This document shows positions 3,872-14,800 of a DNA stretch of 21,843 bases, in pieces (within the stretch, counting starts at the first letter, position 1; each line of letters starts with the position of its first letter). This DNA comes from a virus, in the IMG/VR virus record IMGVR_UViG_3300034198_010897, positions 1 through 21,843 of that record, one strand, 5' to 3'. The notes under the pieces are model-generated. The model had not been told where the DNA came from. It worked only from the letters and a program-made list of their open reading frames with translations, and did no database searches. The translations under genes were made by a program, and so were the position numbers.

Positions 3872-5812
3872 ATGCCTTTTACTAAGTTCGCTAATCTAGA
3901 TTTTGATCAGATAAAGACCTCTATCAAAGACTATCTCCGTGCAAATTCAAATTTCACGGATTTTGACTTTGAGGGGTCTAATTTTTCTGTTTTAATTGAT
4001 ACTCTTGCTTATAACACTTACATTACTGCATTTAACTCGAACATGGTTGTAAATGAATCCTTTTTGGATTCTGCAACATTGAGAGAAAATGTAGTTTCAT
4101 TGGCAAGAAATATAGGATATGTGCCCAGATCAAGAACTGCAGCGAGTGCAGTTGTATCTTTTACCATACAACCAAAGACTTCAACCCAGACAGTTACTTT
4201 ACAAGCGGGTTTAGTGTGTACTGGGAGTTCTGGTGGAACATCTTATATTTTTTCAGTTCCAGACAACACAACGGCAAGTGTTGTTAATGGTGTTGCCTCG
4301 TTTAATAATCTAACCGTCAAGCAAGGAACATTTTTAAAAAAAGAATTTACTGTTGATGGATCTTTAGATCAACGTTTCATATTAGAAAACTCATACATTG
4401 ACACGTCCACAATTCGTGTTTATGTAAAAGGAACTGGAGACAGTGGACTTGGAAAACCATACACTCTTGTAGATAATATTTTTGAAGTTGATTCCACCTC
4501 AAAAATTTATTTGATTCAAGAGGTTAAGGATGAAAAGTATGAACTTCTTTTCGGTGATGGAGTTTTCGGCAAAAAACTTGAAAATAATGCTGTTATCACA
4601 GTAACTTACATTATCACAGACGGTAAAGATGGTAATGGTGCAAGTTCATTTACTTTTGCCGGAAGCGTAAAGAATGAGAATGATACTATAGAGGTTCCAA
4701 ATAATACAATAACGATTAGCACAATTCAATCTGCACAAAATGGATCCGACATTGAAAGTATTGATTCCATTCGAAGATTTGCTCCTAGATTATATTCTTC
4801 TCAATATAGAGCAGTCACCACAAGAGACTATGAGACAATTATAAAATCAAAGATATATCCAGAAACAGAATCTGTGTCTGTGGTTGGTGGAGAAGAACTA
4901 ACACCTCCCCAATATGGAAAAGTTTTGATTAGTATTAAACCAAAAAATGGTACATTTGTTTCAGATTTTAATAAACAAGAAATCAAAAATAAACTCAAGC
5001 AATATAGTGTTGCTGGTGTAAATCCTGAAATTGTAGATTTGAAAATATTGTATGTTGAAATAGACTCATCAATCTACTATAACTATGCACAGGTTTCTAG
5101 CGTAGAAAATTTAAAAACAAAAGTTATCAAATCTTTAACTTCTTACGCACAATCTACAGATCTAAATGCTTTTGGTGGTAGATTTAAGTATAGTAAAGTT
5201 TTACAGGTCATTGATAATACGGATACTGCAGTTACATCAAATATCACAAAGGTAATTATTAGAAGAGATTTAAAGGTAAACATTAATACTCCAACTCAAT
5301 ATGAAATTTGTTATGGAAATAAATTTCATATAAATCCTGCAGGAAAAAATATTAAGTCTACTGGATTTAATATTTTTGGTGTTACAGATACTGTATATTT
5401 TACAGATACTCCAAATACGGATTCCAATGGCAATCTTACTGGAACTGGAGTCATTTCGATTGTAAAACAAATTCCTGTTTTAGTAGGTGTTGGGTCTACC
5501 GCAACTCTTAAGACACCAGTTGTAGTTCAGTCTGCAGGAACTGTTGATTATAGTCTTGGAGAAATAAGACTTAATGCACTAACAATCACTTCAACTAAGT
5601 TGGAGCAAAATATAATTGAAATTCAAGCATTTCCAGAGTCTAATGATATTATTGGATTGAAGGATTTGTATTTGTCTTTTAGCATTTCAAAAAGCAAAAT
5701 AAATATGGTTAAAGACGTTATTGCTTCTGGTGATGACGTTTCTGGAGTAGTATTTTCTACTAAAGATTACTATAGATCTAGCTATTCGAACGGGGATTTA
5801 ACGAGGTCATAA
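3872..5812 (+). CDS. gp6: baseplate wedge subunit gp6
   Basis: At 646 residues the protein is close to T4 gp6 (about 660). gp6 dimers form the continuous ring that links six wedges around the baseplate hub. The N-terminus carries the conserved patch DFEGSNFSVLIDTLAYNTYI, where the chain folds on other wedge proteins. A baseplate-J-like region includes DSIRRFAPRLYSSQYRAVTT (about residues 298-317), which is followed by RDYE and then YGKVLISIKP. Both match the family. Position between gp25 and the giant gp7-position gene agrees with T4 order. The gene starts one base after gp25 and ends one base before the next ATG; the GAGG at 5803-5806 near its end is the next gene's ribosome binding site. 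The C-terminal third is rich in Gly, Ser and Thr strands. Confidence 0.93.
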   Translation: MPFTKFANLDFDQIKTSIKDYLRANSNFTDFDFEGSNFSVLIDTLAYNTYITAFNSNMVVNESFLDSATLRENVVSLARNIGYVPRSRTAASAVVSFTIQPKTSTQTVTLQAGLVCTGSSGGTSYIFSVPDNTTASVVNGVASFNNLTVKQGTFLKKEFTVDGSLDQRFILENSYIDTSTIRVYVKGTGDSGLGKPYTLVDNIFEVDSTSKIYLIQEVKDEKYELLFGDGVFGKKLENNAVITVTYIITDGKDGNGASSFTFAGSVKNENDTIEVPNNTITISTIQSAQNGSDIESIDSIRRFAPRLYSSQYRAVTTRDYETIIKSKIYPETESVSVVGGEELTPPQYGKVLISIKPKNGTFVSDFNKQEIKNKLKQYSVAGVNPEIVDLKILYVEIDSSIYYNYAQVSSVENLKTKVIKSLTSYAQSTDLNAFGGRFKYSKVLQVIDNTDTAVTSNITKVIIRRDLKVNINTPTQYEICYGNKFHINPAGKNIKSTGFNIFGVTDTVYFTDTPNTDSNGNLTGTGVISIVKQIPVLVGVGSTATLKTPVVVQSAGTVDYSLGEIRLNALTITSTKLEQNIIEIQAFPESNDIIGLKDLYLSFSISKSKINMVKDVIASGDDVSGVVFSTKDYYRSSYSNGDLTRS

Positions 5813-5813
5813 T

Positions 5814-8800
5814 ATGATACAAACGGGTTTTGAGTCTAGAATAAAAGTACAACAAATAATTGAAAATCAACTTCCAGAATTTATTATAGATGAAAGTCCA
5901 AAATCTGTTGACTTTTTAAAGCAGTATTATGCTTCTCAGGAATACCAAAGTGGTCCAACAGATATTGTTGAAAACTTAGATCAATATTTAAAACTTGATA
6001 ATCTAACACCAGAGGTTGTAGTTGGATTTACTACACTTTCCTCAGGAATCTCTTCGTCCGCATCGACAATTCAAGTTTCAACAACCAAAGGTTTTCCACA
6101 AAACTATGGTTTATTAAAAATTGATGATGAGATCATCACTTATACTGGACTAACTACAAATACATTTACAGGTTGTATTCGTGGTTTTTCTGGAATTACA
6201 AGTTATCATAAACAATTAAATTCTGAAGAGTTAGTTTTTTCAACATCAAACTCATCATCTCATATTGGATTCTCAACCGTTACCAACTTAAGTGTTCTTT
6301 TCCTAAAAGAATTTTACAATAAAATTAAATATTCTTTAACTCCAGGATTAGAAAGTAAAGAATTTGTTTCTAATTTAAATGTTGGAAACTTTATTAAAGA
6401 AGCAAGAACTTTATACGAGTCTAAAGGAACCGAAGAATCTTTTAGAATTCTTTTTAATATTTTATTTGGTGAAACCCCACAAGTAATTGATTTAGAGAAA
6501 TTCTTAGTCAAACCATCAGCATCAACTTATATTAGAAGAGCAGTTGTTATTGCTGATGCAATTTCTGGCGATCCTTTAAAATTACAAGGACAAACTATCT
6601 TTAAAAACAATGATACTGGTACTTCAGCATCTGTATCTGAAGTAGAATTAATTAGAAGAAAAGAAAAAACATATTATAAACTTTTACTTTTTATTGGTTA
6701 TGATGATACTTTCCCAACGATTACTGGAACTTTTAATATTACAGGGAGCACCAAAAATTTAGAATATGTTAGTGTAGGTAGTTCGGTTATCAGTGTAGAT
6801 TCAACTATAGGTTTTCCAAAATCTGGACTAATTTATAATGGAGAAACCGAAATTGCATATACAAACAAAAGTATAAATCAATTTTTTGGATGTTCTGGAG
6901 TAACCTCAGGAATTGCAACTGCATCGACGATATATTCTGAGGAAACTTATTATGGTTATGAGGATGGAGATACATCCAAAAAAGTTAAACTCAGACTTAC
7001 TGGTGTTTTATCTGATTATATACCAATTACAACAAATTCATCTATTTCTGAAGGTGAAGAGATTACTGTTAAAAATTTAGGTGAATTAATTAAAAATCCA
7101 CAATCTGATAAAACGTATAAAGAAATATTTGCAAATAGTTGGATTTATAATACAAGTTCAAGATTTTATATTGATTCTTTTTCTCCAGGATCAATATCTC
7201 AAGTTACATTGAGTAGTGATATTGATAAATCAAGTTTAAAGGTTGGGGACTATATTGATATTTTATATCGAGATTCTCAAACAATTGTAGCATCAAATTT
7301 AAGAATAACTTCTATTTCAGGCAAACAGATTTTTACATCACAGAGCTTTACTCTGTCTTCAGGATCAAACTATGATATTCGAAGAAAAATTAACCATGCA
7401 AGTAGTTCTTTAGTCCCATTAGAAGTTACCCCAATTATAGCAGAAATTCAAAATGTATATAATCAAAATAATGATTATATGTATGTGGCATCTAATTCAT
7501 TACCCGGTTATCAAGTAACAAAGTCTATCTTCTCATACAATGCTTCTGGTGTAAGTTCACAAGATTCAAATACTGGATTATATTCTAAAATTACATTTTC
7601 CGAAAAAGTATCATTTATAAGTGGAAATCAAATTTATTATAAACCATCTGGATCATCAATTTCTGGATTAAGTGAAGGTGTATACTACGTTGAAGTCTTA
7701 ACTGGACAGCAAGAAATAAGACTCTATGCTTCTAAAGAAGTCATAGGAACTTCAAATTATTTAAGTTTTGGAGAGTTAACTTCTGGAACTCATAATTTTA
7801 CTTTAAATACCCAAAAAGAAAAAGTATTATCACCTCAAAAAATACTTAGAAAGTTTCCTTTAGAAGTTAATATTGGAGATGGTGATTCTGATGCTACTGT
7901 CCCTGGATATGTTGGGATGTTAATTAATGGTGTAGAAATATCAAATTATAAATCTGGAAATAAAGTTTATTATGGTCCACTAGAATCAATTAAAGTTTTA
8001 AACGGCGGTTCTAAGTTTGATGTTATTAATCCACCACTACTAACATTATCATCTGGAATTGGATCTGTACAACCAGTAGTTAGCGGATCGGTAGAAAAAA
8101 TATATGTTGACCCTCAAGATTTTGATATAGATGTTGTAGTCTCTATTGCTCTTACTGGCGGAAATGGTCAAGGATCTTCCTTTGAACCAGTAATTGAAAG
8201 AAAAAGAAGAGAAATTAAATTTGATGCTAGACAGTTAGCATTTGGTGGTGGAGTTGATACTACACAAGAAACAATTACTTTCTTATCAAATCATAATTTG
8301 ATAAATGGTCAAGTAATTATCTATAGACCTGGAAATAATCCATCTCTAGGAATTGGAACTTATAAAGGATCCAATGCTTCTACAGGAAATACTTTAAAAG
8401 AAGAAACTCCATATTATACAAAATACATAAGTGACACTACAATTCAACTTTATCAAACACTTTCAGATTTTACTTCTGGTATTAACACAGTAGGTTTTAC
8501 TACTATTGGAACCTCTGGAATTCATAAATTTGTTACAGAACCTAAGAACACTTTAACTGGGATTAAAGTTTTAAATGGTGGATCAGGATATACCAATAGA
8601 AAACTGAGAGTTCTATCGACAGGTATTTCAACAATCCATAGCACAATAACATTTAATAATCATGGATTTAAAGATGGTGAATTAGTTACTTATTCAAATA
8701 CTCAAAATTCTATATCCGGTCTTTCAACAATCAAACAATATAATATTATTAAAATTGACAATAATCAATTTAGATTGGCAGATGCAGGAATAGGTGGAAC

Positions 8801-11800
8801 AATTACAAGTAATTATGATAGAAGAAAATATGTCAGTTTAGGTTCAACTGGAAGTGGATATCATATTTTCAACTATCCAGAAATATCTTTTAAAGTTGAA
8901 TATGGTGCTGTTGGTTTAGGTAGTACACAATTTAGGGGATCAATCAGTGCTATACCAATTATTAGAGGACAAATAATAGATGCGTATGTTTATGAGAAGG
9001 GATCAGATTATGGATCAACCGTTTTAGATTATCATAAGAAACCATCTATTTTAATTAAAAATGGGAAGAATGCCCAATTTAAACCAATCATCATTGATGG
9101 TGCAATACAAGACATTTCATTACAAAATAGTGGAACCGAATATTATTCAACTCCAGATGTTGTAGTTTCTGGTGTTGGAACGGGAGCAGTTCTTAGACCT
9201 GTTGTTGTAGATAACAAAATATCAGATTTAATTATCGTAAATGCTGGAGCAGGTTATTCTACAACAAATACCACCATTACTGTTGTTCCTTCTGGAAAAA
9301 ACGCGGTTTTTGATCCTCAAGTTAGATCTTTAACTATCAATAAAAACTTTTTATATAATAATGTTAATGATACTACCGTATCTTCAAATGAAATCATAGA
9401 ATCTTCCTATAATAATCTTCAGTATAGTATTTGTGGTTACTCAGACTTAGTTCAGACTGCTTTTAATGATAATGGATCATCTCATTCCCCAATAATTGGA
9501 TGGGCATATGATGGAAATCCAATTTATGGTTCTTATGGATATTCAAATCCAAAAGACAAGAACTCATCTCTGAAAAAATTAGTTTCTGGGTATACCTTAA
9601 ACACTGACAATATTATAAACAGACCTTCAGGATTTTCTAATGGATTTTTTATTGAAGATTATAATTTTACCAATTCTGGAGACTTGGATGAATATAATGG
9701 AAGATTTTGCGTTACTCCAGAATTTCCTGATGGGGTATATGCTTACTTTGCAACTTCTGTTATAGATTCTCAGAACAATGTTGTAGGAAGCTTTCCATAT
9801 TTTATTGGAAATAAGTATAGATCTAAGTTTATATCAGACAATCAAAGTTTGAATCAATCTTTTGATTTTAATAATTCAAATCTTGTAAGAAATACTTTTC
9901 CATATAAAATTAATGATAAGTATGCAGACAATGATTTTATCATTGAATCAAATGAAATTGTCAATCAAATTACTCGTGTTGAATCAGTTACTTCTGGATC
10001 TATTGAAAATTATGAAATAATTAATGCTGGTGATAATTATAAAATTAATGATAATCTTGTATTTGATGAGACAAAAACTGGCGGTGGAGGTCTCAGCGCA
10101 CAAGTTTCTGAAATTAAGGGTAAAAATATTGTCAATCTACAAACATCTAAAATATCATATGACGATGCTGTTTTTGTTTGGGACAATGGTAATAAAATTA
10201 AAGTAAAAGTTTCGCCAAGACATGACTTACAAAATTTAGATTATGTCAATATATCGGGATTTTCCACTTCTCTGTCAACACTAAATGGTTTTCATCAGAT
10301 TGGAGTTACTACCCAATCATCAACCTTAATTAAAGAAATACCTTCTTCTGGTATTGTAACCGACATTTATGTTTCCAATATACCAGAAAATATTTCTATA
10401 GGTAGTAGCATAGGAATTGGAACAGAAACATTATCAATTTTAAACATTTTTAGTGTTCAAAATGTATTAAGGGTTCTCAGAGGACTGACGGGGACATCTC
10501 ATACTACAACTACACTTGTGTATTTTGTTCCTGATACATTTACAATTAATAAATCTGTTAATTATTTTGATTCTAAAATTAATGATTTGGTTTATTTTAA
10601 TCCCACACAATCAGTTGGTGTAGGAAGCACATCTGGTATAGGAATCGCAGTTACATTTAATGTTGGTATACAGACCAATAATATAATATCCGTACCAACT
10701 CAATCAATTTATTTACCAAATCATCCATTCTATACTAATCAAGAAGTAACACTAACAAAACCTTCATCTGCATCTGCAATATCTGTAGCGAATACATCAC
10801 AGAGTGCATCATTCAATTTGCCTATAAGTGGTAACAGTCAAAATGTTTATATTATTAGAAAATCTGTAGATCATATTGGAATTGTAACTCAAATTGGATT
10901 GACAACTTCAACTAATGGTCTATTCTTCTTATCAAATGGAACGAATAACTATCAATATTCAATACAGTCCAACTTTAGTCAAATTGTTGGTGATATTGAA
11001 AAGATTACTACCATAGTTTCTGTTTCTACTTCTCATAATTTATCATCTGGAGATAATATAAACCTTTATGTCAAACCAAGTTTGACAGTTGGTATTGGAA
11101 CATCAACATCGGTAAAATTAAAGAGAGATTTATTAACAAACTATGTTTTAGCAAATCCAATAGGATTTAATTCTACAGCAATTAATACATCTAAGAGTAC
11201 TTTTAATATTACTTCTCATGGATTAAAAACTGGCGATAAAATTAAGTATGATGCAAATCAATTAATATCTGGACTGTCAACTGGTTTTTATTATGTTTAT
11301 AAAGTAGATAATAATACTTTTAAACTATCAGAAACTTATATTGATGCATATAAAACTGTACCACCAAATACTGTAAGCATAGCAAGTACTGGTGGAACAT
11401 CACAGACAATTTCTCTTGTCAATCCACCACTAACATCTATTAAAAATAATAATTTAGTGTTTGACATAAGTGATTCATCATTGTCTGGATACAAACTCAA
11501 AATATTTTATGATAATAACTTTAAAGATGAATTTGTTTCAACTGGTTCTACGAACACTTTTTCAACAATTGGAGTTGGAACTTGTGGCGTATCAACTAAT
11601 GCATCTCTGACAATTAATTACAGCAAAGAACTTCCAACAAGACTATTTTATGCTTTAGAAAAATCTGGATATATAAGCACAGCGGATAAAGAAGTTGAAA
11701 GATACTCCGAAATTAGTTTTGTTGATAGTTACTATCAACAGGGGTCATATAAAGTTTCTGGAATAGGAACGACAACATTTAATATATCATTAAAAACTTC

Positions 11801-14800
11801 TCCAGAAAAAGATTCTTATACTGAGTCAGAGTGTGATACTTTAGAATATACAACAAATTCAACATCTGCTTCTGGTGGAGTTTCAAAAGTAAGAACTATT
11901 TCTCCTGGAGTAAACTTTAAAAAACTACCAGTCTTTAAAGAAATTGAATCGGATAATGGTACGGGTGCATACATTGTTCCAACATCTGATTTTATTGGAA
12001 AAGTAAATCAAATTAGAATTGTAAATGAAGGATTTGAATATTCATCCGATAAAACTTTAAGACCAGAAGCTTCTATACCAAAATTATTAACAATACAAGA
12101 TTCTCAGAGAATTACTGATGTTCAGGTTGTAAATGGTGGAAAAAATTATACTTCTTCTCCAGATTTAGTGATTGTTAATCCTGATACAGGTAAAAAAATT
12201 GATTCTGGTCTATTAGTTGCAAATTACTATGGAAATTCAATATTATCAGTTTCTGTTAAAGTTGAACCAAAGGGATTACCATCTTCAGTAGTCCAAATTA
12301 AGTCCATCAACAATACAAATGGCGTAGGGATTCAAACCATAAAAACCTCATCATCTGGAATTGTAACATGTGTCTTAGTTACTCCTATTTCTGGATTTGG
12401 TACTGAACCATTCTCAGTTGGAGATAGAATTTTTGTAGAGGGAATTCAAAAATATGGAACTGATGGTGACGGATTCAATTCTGAAAATTATGGATACCAA
12501 TTCTTTACTGTATCATCTTATTTGAATGGAGGCACAACTGCACCTAGAGAGTTAGAATATAATTTATCTGGTTTATCAACAAATGTTGGTATAGCAAAAA
12601 CGATTCAGGATTCTTTTGGAATTATTATTAATTCTTCTAATTATCCACAGTTTAGTGTTTCACAAACTTTTTCAAACTTTATTTTTGGTGAAATTCTAGA
12701 AGTTTATGTTGGAAATACTTTTATAGAACAAGATTTAAGAATTGTTGAATCAAATCAAAATTACATTAAAGTTTCTGGATCATATAATTTAGAAGTTAAT
12801 CAAATTATTAGAGGCACACAATCTGGTTCTTTGGCAACAATTAATACTATCAATGAATCAACAGGAAAATTTGGTGTTGGTTATGCATCGACCCAAAGAA
12901 TAGGTTGGGATGATAATATTGGAGTACTTAATGATGATACTCAAGTAATTCAAGATAACAATTATTATCAAAATCTTTCTTACTCTGTAAAGAGTAATCA
13001 AGAATGGGTTAATATTGTAAGTCCAGTAAATGATCTACTCCACATTAGTGGATTGAAAAACTTTGCAGATACTCAAGTTATTGAAAATGTTGGAGTAGGA
13101 ACCACTTTTGTAACTGATTATACACTATCATTATATGACATAATTGAAGAAAATAGAGTTGATACTATCAACAATTATGATATGGTTTTAGATGTTGATT
13201 TAGTTGGTGGTTTATCTAGATTTTTAAAATTCAAAAATAAAAAATTGGCGGATTACATAGAATGTCTTACCAATAGAGTTCTTGAAATTGATGATATTAG
13301 TGCAGAATTTTCAAATAGTGATCAAGAAATTGAACCATCTCTAAAAGTAGATGAAATTACACCATCCAAAAAATTCAATAAGTACTTAATTCAAATATCT
13401 GATAAAGATTATTCAAATTTCCAGTTTACAGAATTAGTCCTTTTGAATAATAATGACCCAGTAGATCCAGATATTTTTACTCTGGAAAGAGGCACTTTAA
13501 GTACAGGAGTTTCAACTGAAACTGCATATACATCCAATTTACTTGGAGATTTGTATGGAGAAATTGATGAATTGGGAAATCATTATTTAAAGTTTGATCC
13601 TACCGATCCTTATAATACCACATATAACATAAAGTATTCTAATATTTCTTTTGATAATTATAATACTGGAATTGGAACTGAATCAATTGGATTTGTAAGT
13701 CTAACTGGCATTACTTCAACAATAGGGGTTGGTTCAACAGCAATTTTATTAGAAAAACCAAAATCACTTGTTGAGTCTAGTTTTTCAGAAATTCAGTTAA
13801 TTCCTCCTACCACAAATGAAATGAATTATGTTGAGATTTTCTTAGATCATGATGGTACAAATACAAATATATCTGAGTTTTATTTTGAAAGTTCTGATGG
13901 TTATAGTTCTAATTTTATTGGATCATTTGGAGCTTCTATAAGTGGAAATATTTTATCATTAAATTATACCAACACATCCAACGATTCAGTCACCATTAGA
14001 TCCAAAAATATTGGATTTGGTACAACTGCAGTTGGAGTTGGAACATATAGATTTAAAGCATATGGACAACCAGATGATAATGAAAGAACAATTAAATATA
14101 CATCTTCTTTTGCAAACGTATCTTCATCTTCTACAATAACATCATTTGATAAAAACACTTTTAGTTCAGTAAAATCTTTGATAAAAGTAAGCATTGGAGA
14201 AACAAGTGCTTTACATCAGGTTATGCTAGTATCTGATTCAAGTAATGTTTATACTCTACAATATCCATTTTTAGCAGTAAACTCTTCAAGTGGAATTGGT
14301 ACTTTTGGGGGAGAGATATCTGGATCTAATGTTTCTCTAAAGTTTTATCCAAATGCGGAATTTTCCGGAACATTTGAAATATTGAATTTTAATCAGTCTT
14401 TCTATAAAGAAAATGATTATGTCACAGCAAATGCGCCATTAGATTTAACCTATGGAAATATTACTGAGACAATTGGAGTTTCTAAGTACTATGCAATTAA
14501 TAGTAATGAATTGAATAGATTAGACTTTGAATTGAATTATCAGGGAACTCCAATCTTCATGAAAACATTTGATCCATCTGATACAAATGTTTTAAATTCT
14601 TCCACTGGAGAATTTACAATTACGAATCATTTCTTTAACACGGGTGAAGAATTAATTTATAGACCAAATTCAACATTTATTGGAGTTGCAGCAACTTCTG
14701 TTGGAATTGGATCAACGCTAAACCATGTTGGAGTAGTTACTAACATATTACCCAGAACGGTATATGCAATTAGAGTTAATAACGATAAGTTTAAAATATC

